Positions 1-7,345 of a DNA stretch of 64,000 nucleotides are shown here, piece after piece. How positions within the stretch are numbered: position 1 is the first letter of the stretch; every line of letters begins with the position of its first letter. The stretch lies in the NCBI RefSeq assembly GCF_014202315.1, contig NZ_JACHGN010000006.1, positions 310,001 to 374,000 on the forward strand, read 5' to 3'. Origin of the DNA: Thermocatellispora tengchongensis (lineage in GTDB: Bacteria; Actinomycetota; Actinomycetes; Streptosporangiales; Streptosporangiaceae). Both the position numbers and the translations under genes were made by a program. The notes under the pieces are model-generated. The model saw only the letters and a list, made by a program, of their open reading frames with translations. It was not told the DNA's origin and did no database searches.

Positions 1-120
1 CGGGCCGTACGCCTGCTGACCGCCCTGGTCACCGACCCGGGCGGCGACTACGAGCGCCAGATCCTGCTGCCGTGCTCCCACTCGCTGGAGGGCACGGTCG
101 CCCCGCCCCCGCAGGGCTGA
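1..120 (+). CDS. LacI-family transcriptional regulator, C-terminal end (partial)
   Basis: The first 39 codons form an open frame that enters from the left edge and ends in TGA. The peptide has the look of the last segment of a LacI/GalR sugar-responsive repressor: an RLLTALVTDPG helix, then a hydrophobic ILLPCSHSLEGTV strand and a short Pro-rich tail, matching the usual AVRLL..L....G...LLP..L..R.S ending of the family. Everything upstream, including the DNA-binding domain, is outside the window, so the target and ligand cannot be told. The next gene is on the opposite strand. Confidence 0.6.
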   Translation, partial: RAVRLLTALVTDPGGDYERQILLPCSHSLEGTVAPPPQG

Positions 121-150
121 TCCCCGGCGCGGCGGGGCGGGCGCCGGCGA

Positions 151-750
151 TCAGGGGGCGGCGCCCCCGCCGATCGCGTGGCAGAGCATGTCGGTGAGCC
201 TGTCGAGATAGCCCGGCCCCGCCTCCGCCGCCCGGACGACGAGCCGCCAGTAGACCGGCGCGGCGATCAGGTCGAGGGCGAGCTCCAGATCGGTGTCCGG
301 CGGCAGCTCGCCGCGCTCGATCGCCCGCCGCAGCATCACCATGCCGCGTTCGCGCTTCGGCGTGCCGACCATGGTCTCGACGACCTCGCCCAGCTCCGGG
401 CTGCGGGCCACCTCGGCCACCATGTCGGCCATGATCCGGGAGAACCGGGGGTGGGTCAGCCACCGCATCACCGTGTCGAGCGTCGCGCGCAGGTCGCCGC
501 GCAGTGAGCCGGTGTCGGGGACCTCGATCTGCGCCAGGCTGAACTCGGAGATCACCGAGATCGCCATCTCCTGCTTGGACGGCCAGCGCCGGTACAGCGC
601 GCTCTTGCCCACCCCCGCCCGCTTGGCGACGGCCTCCATCGACAGCCGCGCATAGCCCTGCTCGGCCAGCTCGTCGAGAACGGCCTCGGTGATGGCGTTG
701 GTGACCGAGGGCTGCAGCACTGCTGCGCCGGTGGGTGTGCGGCGTGCCAT
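151..750 (-). CDS. TetR/AcrR-family transcriptional regulator
   Basis: A protein of 199 residues with an N-terminal helix-turn-helix (roughly residues 20-65, containing the typical GVGKSALYRRWPSKQEM recognition segment) and a helical C-terminal ligand-binding domain. TetR proteins repress a neighbouring gene until they bind a small molecule. I chose the ATG at 750 because the 25 residues upstream do not look like a regulator N-terminus. The gene is divergent from the NTF2-like/NmrA-like pair, and two copies of a dyad element lie between them, so autoregulation and control of that pair are likely. No clear ribosome binding site precedes the start, which suggests a leaderless transcript. The effector is unknown. 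Confidence 0.9.
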   Translation of the reverse strand: MARRTPTGAAVLQPSVTNAITEAVLDELAEQGYARLSMEAVAKRAGVGKSALYRRWPSKQEMAISVISEFSLAQIEVPDTGSLRGDLRATLDTVMRWLTHPRFSRIMADMVAEVARSPELGEVVETMVGTPKRERGMVMLRRAIERGELPPDTDLELALDLIAAPVYWRLVVRAAEAGPGYLDRLTDMLCHAIGGGAAP

Positions 751-768
751 GCGACGAGTGTAGCGATT

Positions 769-823
769 GGACGATACGGGCCCGTCCTGTGTACCTTGTG
801 GATGGGACGATACCGTATCGTCC
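769..823. promoter_or_regulatory. Probable twin operators for the divergent TetR regulator
   Basis: Positions 805-823 hold a perfect 19-bp dyad, GGACGATAC-C-GTATCGTCC. A second, imperfect copy begins with the same GGACGATAC half at 769-777 and ends in GGCCCGTCC at 787. The two sit 36 bp apart between the TetR gene and the NTF2-like gene and cover the expected promoter region of both. Two related palindromes in a TetR intergenic region are the usual signature of autoregulation. Binding is inferred, not shown. Confidence 0.65.
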
Positions 824-841
824 ATTCGTAAAGGAGTGCCG

Positions 842-1279
842 ATGAACGCATCCGAGCTGGTCGATCACGCCTTGGAGCTCCTGCTGGCCAAGGACATGCG
901 GGCATTCGCCGGGCTGTGGGCCGAGACGGGGGTGATCGAGTTCCCGTTCGCGCCGCCCGGCTATCCGCCGCGCGTCGAGGGCCGTGCCGCGATCGAGGAG
1001 TACCTGCGCGACTACCCCGACATCCTGGACATCCGGGAGTTCCCCCAGCGGGTCGTGCACCGGACCGCCGATCCCGAGGTGGTGATCGCCGAGTTCGAGG
1101 CCGCCGGCTTCGTGGTCCGCACCGGCGAGCCCTACCGGATGCGCTATGTCGCCGTCATCACCGTGCGCGACGGCCGCATCCAGAACTACCGCGACTACTG
1201 GAACCCGCTGGACGCCGCCGCGGCGATGGGCGGCCTGGAGGAACTGACCGGCGCCTTCGCGGGAGGTGCCCGTGACTGA
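842..1279 (+). CDS. NTF2-like / SnoaL-type small protein
   Basis: This 145-residue protein has the length and pattern of the NTF2-like superfamily: N-terminal helices, a central W-x-E-x-x-x-x-EFPFAPPG segment, a YLRDYPDILDIREF helix and C-terminal strands with GRIQNYRDYWNPL. Such proteins are cone-shaped dimers that act as isomerases, hydratases or ligand carriers, and the individual reaction cannot be read from sequence. The ATG at 842 follows a good AAGGAG site at 831. It overlaps the next reading frame by a few bases and is probably co-transcribed with the NmrA-like reductase under the TetR regulator. A role in handling a small toxic or signalling molecule is only inferred. Confidence 0.8.
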   Translation: MNASELVDHALELLLAKDMRAFAGLWAETGVIEFPFAPPGYPPRVEGRAAIEEYLRDYPDILDIREFPQRVVHRTADPEVVIAEFEAAGFVVRTGEPYRMRYVAVITVRDGRIQNYRDYWNPLDAAAAMGGLEELTGAFAGGARD

Positions 1280-2090
1280 GGTCCTCGTCATCGGCGCGAC
1301 CGGCACGACCGGGTCGAGGCTGACCGCCTTCCTGCGGGAGCACGGCGTACCGGCCAGACCGGCGACGCGCACGCCGCGCCACGCCGGGCAGGTGCGGTTC
1401 GACTGGTCCGACCCCGGCACCCACGCGCCCGCGTTGCGCGGGGTCTCGGCCGTCTACCTCATCGCCCCCGTCGCGGTCGCCGATCCCGTCCCGCTGGTCG
1501 AGCCGTTCCTGGAGGAGGCCGTGCGCCAGGGCGTCCGGCGCGTGGTGCTGCTCAGCTCGTCCGCGGTGCCGGAAGGCGCGCCGGGGCTCGGCGCGCTGCA
1601 CCGCCTCGTCCGCACCGCCGTGCCCGAGTGGGCGGTGCTGCGGCCGTCGTGGTTCATGCAGAACTTCACCAGCGCCTCCTTCGGGCTGAGGGCGCGCGAC
1701 GGCGAGATCCTGTCCGCGACGGGGAAGGGCCGGGTCGCCTTCGTGGACGCGGGCGACATCGCCGCCGTCGCCGGCCACGCGCTGATCGAGGCCGAGCCGC
1801 ACAACACCGAGCACATCCTCACCGGCCCCGAGGCGCTGAGCTACGCCGACGTCGCCGCGATCATCACGCGGCGGACCGGCAGGACGGTCCGCCACCGGGC
1901 GGTCACCGAGGACGAACTGGCCCGGCACTTCACCGAACAGGGGATGGCCCCCGACTACGCGGCGCTGCTCGCCGGGCTCGACACCGGCATCGGCGCCGGC
2001 TCGGAGGACCGCGTCACCGACACCGTCGAGCGTGTCACCGGCCGCCCCGCCCGCACGTTCCGCGCGTTCTCGGAGCTGGAGCTCCGATAG
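1272..2090 (+). CDS. NmrA-like NAD(P)-binding reductase (atypical SDR)
   Basis: A 272-residue Rossmann-fold protein of the NmrA/atypical short-chain reductase group. The dinucleotide-binding motif GATGTTG is at residues 8-14, followed by strands with VYLIAPV and VVLLSSSAV, and the region RPSWFMQNF that is typical of NmrA-like and azoreductase-like proteins. There is no Tyr-x-x-x-Lys catalytic pair, as expected for this group; members are NAD(P)H-dependent reductases or redox sensors. I chose the GTG at 1272, five bases after GGAGG, over the GTG at 1266. It overlaps the stop of the NTF2-like gene, so the two are translationally coupled. Confidence 0.85.
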   Translation: MTEVLVIGATGTTGSRLTAFLREHGVPARPATRTPRHAGQVRFDWSDPGTHAPALRGVSAVYLIAPVAVADPVPLVEPFLEEAVRQGVRRVVLLSSSAVPEGAPGLGALHRLVRTAVPEWAVLRPSWFMQNFTSASFGLRARDGEILSATGKGRVAFVDAGDIAAVAGHALIEAEPHNTEHILTGPEALSYADVAAIITRRTGRTVRHRAVTEDELARHFTEQGMAPDYAALLAGLDTGIGAGSEDRVTDTVERVTGRPARTFRAFSELELR

Positions 2091-2137
2091 CCGGGCGGAT
2101 CGCAGGGCTCGCGCGGACCGGGGCTGATCGTCCTTTC

Positions 2138-2150
2138 GCGGATAATCCGC
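2138..2150. promoter_or_regulatory. Palindrome in front of the MarR gene, possible operator
   Basis: GCGGATAATCCGC is a perfect 13-bp dyad ending 29 bp before the MarR start codon. Its place across the expected promoter suggests autoregulation by MarR. The same sequence is not seen before the transporter gene, so control of the transporter may use a different site. Confidence 0.4.
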
Positions 2151-2178
2151 CCCGGAACGACTTGGGTAGGCTGGCGGT

Positions 2179-2667
2179 ATGACGGCCATGGCTCCCGCGC
2201 GTACCGAAACCGACCTGTCGTTCCTGCTCGATCACACCAGCCACGTGCTGCGCACGCAGATGGCCGCGGCGCTGGCCGAGATCGGGCTGACGCCGCGCAT
2301 GCACTGCGTGCTGGTCCACGCGCTGGAGGAGGAGCGCACCCAGATCCAGCTCGCCGAGCTGGGCGACATGGACAAGACCACGATGGTGGTGACCGTGGAC
2401 GCCCTGGAGAAGGCGGGGTACGCCGAGCGCCGCCCGTCCAGCACCGACCGGCGGGCGCGGATCATCGCGGTGACGCCGGCGGGTGCGGAGATCGCCAAGC
2501 GCAGCCAGGAGATCGTGGACGGCGTGCACCGGGCGGCGCTGAACGCGCTGCCCGGCGACGAGCGGGAGGTCCTGGTGCGCGCCCTGAACCGGCTGGTCGC
2601 CGGGCATCTCGCCACCCCCGCCGAGGCCCCCCGGCAGGCGCGGCGGGCTCGGGAGCGCGCAAAGTAG
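2179..2667 (+). CDS. MarR-family transcriptional regulator
   Basis: This 162-residue protein has the MarR winged helix-turn-helix: helices around residues 10-45 for dimerisation, the recognition region QLAELGDMDKTTMVVTVDALEKAGYAERRPS split over about 55-90, and the wing DRRARIIAVTPAG. MarR proteins repress transporter or detoxification genes and are released by phenolic or other small ligands. It lies 71 bp upstream of an EmrB/QacA-type exporter in the same direction, which is its probable target. No Shine-Dalgarno precedes the ATG, and a TAGGCT box ends about eight bases upstream, so the message may be leaderless. An ATG at 2188 is an alternative start. Confidence 0.9.
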   Translation: MTAMAPARTETDLSFLLDHTSHVLRTQMAAALAEIGLTPRMHCVLVHALEEERTQIQLAELGDMDKTTMVVTVDALEKAGYAERRPSSTDRRARIIAVTPAGAEIAKRSQEIVDGVHRAALNALPGDEREVLVRALNRLVAGHLATPAEAPRQARRARERAK

Positions 2668-2705
2668 GTCCGTCAGGGATCGTCTATTACGGAACTATCT
2701 GCTAC

Positions 2706-2738
2706 GGTCTCTCTTGTCGACCTGAGACGGGAGAGACC
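2706..2738. promoter_or_regulatory. Inverted repeat overlapping the exporter leader
   Basis: GGTCTCTC at 2706-2713 is the exact reverse complement of GAGAGACC at 2731-2738. The second arm carries the GGGAGAG ribosome binding site of the exporter gene that starts at 2739. It could be a regulator site for the upstream MarR protein or an RNA hairpin that masks the ribosome binding site. The sequence alone does not decide between the two. Confidence 0.35.
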
Positions 2739-4190
2739 ATGTCGTACGTGCGCAACTCGCGCTGGACCGCGCTGGGCGTGCTGTCCGCGACCGGACTGAT
2801 GACGATCCTGGACGGCAGCATCGTGACGGTCGCGATGCCCGCCATCCAGAAGGACCTGGGCTTCTCGCCGGCCGAGCTGAGCTGGATCGTCAACGCCTAT
2901 CTGATCCCCTTCGGCGGCCTGCTGCTCCTGGCGGGCAGGCTGGGCGACCTGATCGGGCGCCGGACCATGTTCCTGGCCGGAAACGCGATCTTCACCGCCG
3001 CCTCCGTGCTGGCGGGCGCGGCCACCGGCCCCGGCCTGCTGATCGCCGCCCGGTTCCTGCAAGGCGTGGGCAGCGCCCTGGCCTCCGCCGTGGTCCTGGG
3101 CATCCTGGTGACCCTGTTCACCGACTCCGGCGAACGCGGCAGGGCCATCGCGATCTTCAGCTTCACCGGGGCCGCCGGCGCCTCGATCGGCCAGGTTCTG
3201 GGCGGGGTGCTCACCGACGCCCTGAGCTGGCCGTGGATCTTCTTCATCAACGTGCCGATCGGGCTGGCCACCATCGCGCTCGCCATCCCGGCGCTGCCCG
3301 CCGACCGGGGCATCGGCCTGGCGGCCGGCGCCGACGTCGCCGGGGCCGTGCTGGTGACCGGCGGCCTGATGCTGGGCATCTACACGGTCGTCAAGGTCGA
3401 GGAGTACGGCTGGCTCGCCGCCCACACCCTCGGCCTGGGCGCGGTGTCGCTGGCCCTCCTCGGCGCGTTCGTGGCACGGCAGGCCACGGCCCGCGCCCCG
3501 CTCATGCCGCTGCGCGTCCTGCGCTCGCGGAACACGGTCGGCGCCAACCTCGCCCAGATGCTCACCGTGTCGGGGATGTTCGCCTTCCAGGTCCTGGTCG
3601 CGCTCTACATGCAGCGGGTCCTGGGCTACGGCGCCCTGGAGACCGGCCTGGCGATGCTCCCGGCCGCGGTGGGCATCGGCTCGATCTCGCTGTTCGTCTC
3701 GGCCCGGCTCAGCGCCCGCTTCGGCGCCCGCGCCGTCCTGATGGCCGGCCTGCTGCTGCTCGTCGCGGCGATGCTGCTGCTCACCCGGGTCACGGTGGAC
3801 GCCGGCTACGTCACCCACCTGCTGCCCCCGATGCTGCTGATCTCGGGCGGCGGGCTGGTGCTGCCGGCGCTGGCCACCCTGGGCATGTCCGGCGCCCGGG
3901 AGAGCGACGCCGGGCTGGCCTCGGGGCTGTTCAACACCACCCAGCAGGTCGGCATGGCCATCGGCGTCGCCGTGCTGTCCACGATCGCCGCATCGCGCAC
4001 CGGCGAACTGCTGGCGGCGGGGGCCGGCCAGGCGGCGGCGCTGACGGGCGGGTACCGGCTGGCGTTCGCCATCTCCGCCGGACTGCTCCTCGCGGCCTTC
4101 GTGGTGGCGCTCGCCGTACTGCGCCGGCCCGCCGCGCGGGCCGCCGTCGCGCGGGAGACGGCAGCGATGGAGACCTCCGCGACGTCCTGA
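2739..4190 (+). CDS. MFS drug exporter, DHA2 (EmrB/QacA) type
   Basis: A 483-residue protein with about 14 predicted membrane helices and the hallmarks of the DHA2 drug:proton antiporters: the D-x-x-x-V-x-V-A motif in helix 1 (DGSIVTVAMPAI), the motif A loop GRLGDLIGRRTMF after helix 2, and antiporter motif C in helix 5 (GAAGASIGQVLGG). These carriers export hydrophobic drugs or secondary metabolites across the cytoplasmic membrane. The ATG follows GGGAGAG. It lies just after a MarR gene, which points to ligand-induced expression. The substrate cannot be told. A strong two-way terminator follows. Confidence 0.93.
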   Translation: MSYVRNSRWTALGVLSATGLMTILDGSIVTVAMPAIQKDLGFSPAELSWIVNAYLIPFGGLLLLAGRLGDLIGRRTMFLAGNAIFTAASVLAGAATGPGLLIAARFLQGVGSALASAVVLGILVTLFTDSGERGRAIAIFSFTGAAGASIGQVLGGVLTDALSWPWIFFINVPIGLATIALAIPALPADRGIGLAAGADVAGAVLVTGGLMLGIYTVVKVEEYGWLAAHTLGLGAVSLALLGAFVARQATARAPLMPLRVLRSRNTVGANLAQMLTVSGMFAFQVLVALYMQRVLGYGALETGLAMLPAAVGIGSISLFVSARLSARFGARAVLMAGLLLLVAAMLLLTRVTVDAGYVTHLLPPMLLISGGGLVLPALATLGMSGARESDAGLASGLFNTTQQVGMAIGVAVLSTIAASRTGELLAAGAGQAAALTGGYRLAFAISAGLLLAAFVVALAVLRRPAARAAVARETAAMETSATS

Positions 4191-4200
4191 CGATCACGGC

Positions 4201-4254
4201 GGCGACGCCGGTGATCGGAGCCCGTGCGACGGGGCTCCGGCCACCGGCGTCGCC
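4201..4254. terminator. Bidirectional intrinsic terminator
   Basis: GGCGACGCCGGTG at 4201-4213 pairs perfectly with CACCGGCGTCGCC at 4242-4254, and an inner hairpin GGAGCCC...GGGCTCC nests inside. It lies between two convergent genes, the MFS exporter and the phosphodiesterase, and could end both transcripts. No long U-tract follows, as is common in actinomycetes. Confidence 0.75.
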
Positions 4255-4261
4255 GTTCGCG

Positions 4262-5074
4262 CTATCTGCACCTGCCCGCCAGCCAGGCGCGGTACTCCTT
4301 GGTGTAGTTCGTCATGACGCTCTTGGGCGCCTGGGCGAGCACGGCCTGCCACCGGCGGGTGTTGCCGGTCCAGGGGGGCACGGGCTCGTCCCAGGCCACG
4401 CTGTCGGTCCAGCGGGCGGCGGAGCCGCGCAGCAGCGCCGGATGGCGCGCGGCCAGCTCGCGCTGGATCCAGGGGTCCTGTGAGTAGACCATGATCCGCT
4501 GTTCGTCCTGGCGGTCGCGGATCGGGTCCGAGATCTCCCGCCAGGCCCTGGCCCCGAGCGCCGGGTCGGCCAGGACGCTTCGCGACCTGGGCTTGATCTC
4601 CAGCAGGGCGATCAGCCCCCGGGACTTCACGTGGTCCAGCCACTCCCGCAGCGAGTAGACCCGCTCGCCCCGGTACGGCCCGCGCGCGATGCGGCGATCC
4701 CGCAGGCTGCCGGTCCCGGCCGTCCACCGGGTGGCCGTGATCCTCCGCGTGTCGCCGGTCAGGCCGGCGGTGGTCGGGTTGTGCCACATCACCGCCTGGC
4801 GCCCGCGTTTGGTCAACTGGACGTCGCCCTCCACCCCCTGGGCGCCCCAGGTCTTCTGGTCGTTCACCGCGCTCGGGTTGTTGGGCTGGCGCACCCGGTC
4901 CTTGTCCCGGGCGTCGTCGGTCGTGGGATAGCCGCCGTGCCCGAACACCAGCGGGCAGGCGGGCAGGGCGACCGCCCCCGCCTGCGCGCCCGAGGCGGAC
5001 GGCGGCGGGAGCGCCGGCGGTGTGAGCACCGCCAGGGGCGCCATCGAGACCGCGAGTGTCACCGTCATTCTCAT
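4262..5074 (-). CDS. Secreted glycerophosphodiester phosphodiesterase-like protein
   Basis: A 270-residue protein with an N-terminal signal peptide (Arg-containing start, hydrophobic core, cleavage near residues 25-30) followed by a PI-PLC-like/GDPD TIM-barrel. Visible family features are FGHGGYP at the first strand, the EGDVQLT strand (EDVxxT in classic enzymes), WHNPTT, and LLEIKPRSR. GDPD enzymes cleave glycerophosphodiesters to glycerol-3-phosphate and an alcohol outside the cell. The usual catalytic His-Arg pair is His-Gly here and the ENT motif is replaced by TDD, so activity or substrate may differ. I prefer the ATG at 5074, which follows GGGGG; the ATG at 5089 has no ribosome binding site. 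Confidence 0.7.
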   Translation of the reverse strand: MRMTVTLAVSMAPLAVLTPPALPPPSASGAQAGAVALPACPLVFGHGGYPTTDDARDKDRVRQPNNPSAVNDQKTWGAQGVEGDVQLTKRGRQAVMWHNPTTAGLTGDTRRITATRWTAGTGSLRDRRIARGPYRGERVYSLREWLDHVKSRGLIALLEIKPRSRSVLADPALGARAWREISDPIRDRQDEQRIMVYSQDPWIQRELAARHPALLRGSAARWTDSVAWDEPVPPWTGNTRRWQAVLAQAPKSVMTNYTKEYRAWLAGRCR

Positions 5075-5116
5075 GCGCTGGACCCCCATCCGTGACTGTC
5101 GGCCAGAAGCCTGATC

Positions 5117-5230
5117 CGTACGCCCGCATTCCGCACTCCCGCTCGGCGGCCAGTGGCGATTACGCGAAGCGGCGATCCCGGCAACCTGACTACCGGCACA
5201 GAATCGGTCCGTGCGGAATGCAGGCGTACG
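5117..5230. repeat. 20-bp inverted repeat in the 5.1-5.45 kb gene-free stretch
   Basis: CGTACGCCCGCATTCCGCAC (5117-5136) and GTGCGGAATGCAGGCGTACG (5211-5230) are inverted copies with 19 of 20 bases matching, 74 bp apart. Apart from this and the regulatory element at 5385-5406, the 385 bp between the phosphodiesterase and the kinase show no supported gene. It could be a small mobile-element remnant, a long-range hairpin or a regulator-binding pair. No transposase or target duplication was seen. Confidence 0.5.
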
Positions 5231-5384
5231 GGCTGCTACGTGGCCGGCCACCCCGTTGCAGGGCCCTCGATTTCCAGCATTTCCTAGCCAAGACCTGCGA
5301 AAACGCCCCAACGTGCACAACGGGCGACATTTTGCCCAGAGGGCGGCCAGGCCACAGCCGCACCAATGGCGACCCGCGATTGCG

Positions 5385-5406
5385 CTACCGCGCGCGGCGT
5401 AGCCGG
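5385..5406. promoter_or_regulatory. Candidate response-regulator site upstream of the sensor kinase
   Basis: A 22-nt element starting CTACCGC and ending GCGTAGCCGG, with imperfect dyad arms, lies 53 bp before the kinase start. It matches 19 of 22 positions with the element at 7240-7261 before the MMPL gene. A -10-like TTAGCGT lies ten bases before the GTG start at 5459. The repeat at two promoters around one two-component system suggests binding by its response regulator. Confidence 0.5.
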
Positions 5407-5458
5407 ATACCGCGACCGGCGGATGCGGGCGGGGCGGCGGGGCGGTTAGCGTACGGGG

Positions 5459-6589
5459 GTGAGATCGTGGGGGGCCGACGTGGCGATGGCCGCGGGGGCC
5501 GGAGTGGTCGTGGGCTGGAGCTCGGTCGCCGCCCACGCGAACCAGCCCGACGCCCGCCCGCTCGACTGGCTCGGGTGGTGCCTGCTCGCCGCGGCGTCGC
5601 TCTCCGTGGCGTTCCTGCGCCGCCGCCCCGAGGCCGCCATGGTGATCGCGGTCGCCGCGGCGGCCGCCTACTTCGCGCGCGGCCACGCCTACTCCTTCTG
5701 GCCCGCGCCCGCGCTGGTCGCGATCTTCGCGGTCGTCGCGCGCGGAAGGCGCCGCCTGGGATGGGCCGGCGCCGCCGTCGCGGTGGCGGTCCCGGGGATC
5801 GGCGTGCTGCGTGAGAACAGCCTGGACAACGTGGTGGCCGGGCTGGTCTGGGCACTGATCGTGATCCTGGTCGCCCAGGCCGGCGAGGCGTCCCGGGTCC
5901 GCCGCGCCTACACCGCCGAGGTCGAGCGCCGCGCCGAGGAGGCCGAGCGGAGCCGGGAGGAGGAGGCGCTGCGCCGGGCACAGGAGGAGCGGCTGCGGAT
6001 CAGCCGCGAACTGCACGACGTGACCTCGCACACCGTGTCGCTGATCGCGTTGCAGGCCGCCGTCGCGGCGGAGGCCATCGACCGCGAGGGCGGCCCGCCC
6101 CGGGCGCGAGAGGCGCTGTCGGTCATCCGCTCGGCGAGCAGGGAGGCGCTGGCGGAGATGAAGGCGGTGCTGGGCGTGCTGCACCCCGGCGCCGCGCGGG
6201 GGCCGCTCCCGGGCCTGGACCGGATCGGCGAGCTGGCCGCGGCCGTCACCGAGGCCGGGGTCGCGGTCACGGTCACGATGCCCGCTCCGGCGCGCCCGCT
6301 TCCGCCCGCCGTGGAACTGGCCGCGTACCGGGTCGTGCAGGAGGCGCTGACCAACACGGTGCGGCACGCCGGGGCGAAGGCGGCGTCCGTCACCGTGCGT
6401 CTCGACGGCGACGCGCTGGCGGTGGAGGTCACCGATGACGGCCGGGGCTGCGCGGAGCCGGCCGGCGGGTTCGGGCTGCGGGGGATGGCCGAGCGGGTGG
6501 CCGCGCTCGGCGGCAGCCTGCGCGTCGGCGACGCGCCCGGCGGCGGCTTCCGGGTGGCGGCCCGGCTGCCGCTGGAGGCGGCCCGGTGA
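5459..6589 (+). CDS. NarL-group sensor histidine kinase
   Basis: A 376-residue membrane kinase. Residues 1-140 hold about five or six membrane segments with little extracytoplasmic sequence, then a charged coiled coil (about 145-180), the HisKA_3 phosphoacceptor ELHDVTSH with His186, and a HATPase_c domain with QEALTNTVRHA (N box), the DDGRGC (G1) box and GGFGLRGMAER (G2). It would autophosphorylate His186 and pass phosphate to the response regulator encoded immediately downstream with a four-base overlap. The GTG start at 5459 lacks a ribosome binding site and may be leaderless. The signal is unknown, but the linked MMPL gene suggests envelope or lipid-related stress. Confidence 0.92.
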   Translation: MRSWGADVAMAAGAGVVVGWSSVAAHANQPDARPLDWLGWCLLAAASLSVAFLRRRPEAAMVIAVAAAAAYFARGHAYSFWPAPALVAIFAVVARGRRRLGWAGAAVAVAVPGIGVLRENSLDNVVAGLVWALIVILVAQAGEASRVRRAYTAEVERRAEEAERSREEEALRRAQEERLRISRELHDVTSHTVSLIALQAAVAAEAIDREGGPPRAREALSVIRSASREALAEMKAVLGVLHPGAARGPLPGLDRIGELAAAVTEAGVAVTVTMPAPARPLPPAVELAAYRVVQEALTNTVRHAGAKAASVTVRLDGDALAVEVTDDGRGCAEPAGGFGLRGMAERVAALGGSLRVGDAPGGGFRVAARLPLEAAR

Positions 6590-7239
6590 TCAGGGTGCTC
6601 ATCGCCGACGACCAGCCGATGGTACGCGCCGGGCTGCGCGCGCTGCTCGACGGCGAGAGCGACATCGGCGTGGTGGGCGAGGCGGCCACCGGCGCCGAGG
6701 CGGTGCGCCTGACCGGCGAGCTGGGCCCCGACGTGGTGATGATGGACATCCGCATGCCCGAGCTGGACGGCATCGAGGCCACCCGCCGCATCACCGGCTC
6801 CCATCGCGCCAAGGTGGTCGTGGTCACCACCTTCGACCTGGACGAGTACGTCTACGCGGCCCTGCGCGCCGGCGCCAGCGGGTTCGTGGTCAAGGACGCC
6901 GAGCCCCAGGAGCTGCGCCACGCCGTGCGGGTGGCCGCGCGCGGCGACGCGCTGCTGTCGCCGGGCGTCACCCGCAGGCTGATCGCCGAGTTCGCCGCGC
7001 GTCCGGGCCGCGAGCCGCCCGTCGCCCGGCTCGCCCCGCTGACCGCGCGCGAGCGCGAGGTGCTCGCCCTGGTCGCCGAGGGGCTGAGCAACGCCCGGAT
7101 CGCCGAGCGGCTGCACATGAGCCCCGCCACGGTCAAGACGCACGTCAACCGGATCATGGCCAAGCTCGCCGCGCACGACAGGGCCCAGCTCGTGATCATC
7201 GGTTACGAGACCGGGCTGGTGCGGCCGGGCTGGATCTGA
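6586..7239 (+). CDS. NarL/FixJ-family response regulator
   Basis: A 217-residue regulator with a receiver domain (residues 1-120; acidic pair at 8-9, phosphoacceptor Asp54 in MMDIRMPELDG, conserved Lys in VVKDAEP) and a LuxR-type helix-turn-helix (about 150-210; LTAREREVLALVAEGLSN...ARIAERLHMSPATVKTH). It overlaps the kinase gene by GTGA and is its cognate partner. Likely targets are its own operon and the downstream MMPL gene, because both are preceded by a shared 22-nt motif. Confidence 0.95.
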   Translation: MIRVLIADDQPMVRAGLRALLDGESDIGVVGEAATGAEAVRLTGELGPDVVMMDIRMPELDGIEATRRITGSHRAKVVVVTTFDLDEYVYAALRAGASGFVVKDAEPQELRHAVRVAARGDALLSPGVTRRLIAEFAARPGREPPVARLAPLTAREREVLALVAEGLSNARIAERLHMSPATVKTHVNRIMAKLAAHDRAQLVIIGYETGLVRPGWI

Positions 7240-7261
7240 CTACCGCCGACGGCGTAGCCGG
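7240..7261. promoter_or_regulatory. Second copy of the 22-nt element, upstream of the MMPL gene
   Basis: It begins CTACCGC and ends GGCGTAGCCGG and differs from the element at 5385-5406 at only three central positions. It begins directly after the stop codon of the response regulator and 85 bp before the MMPL start. CTCCTACCGT at about 7299-7308 may be the -10 region. The arms can also fold as CTAC-GCCG/CGGC-GTAG with a bulge, so a terminator role for the upstream operon is an alternative. Confidence 0.5.
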
Positions 7262-7345
7262 GGGACCGCGGCGGGTGGACGACCCGCGTACGAGTGCGCT
7301 CCTACCGTCATCGGGCGAATGCCGCACCGATGGAAGGAGCACCCG

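Noticed and set aside
3233-4483. Long open frame overlapping the exporter gene
   Set aside because: Antisense or shifted frames in this GC-rich DNA stay open by chance; the composition is Arg/Gly/Ala/Pro and the exporter frame explains the region.
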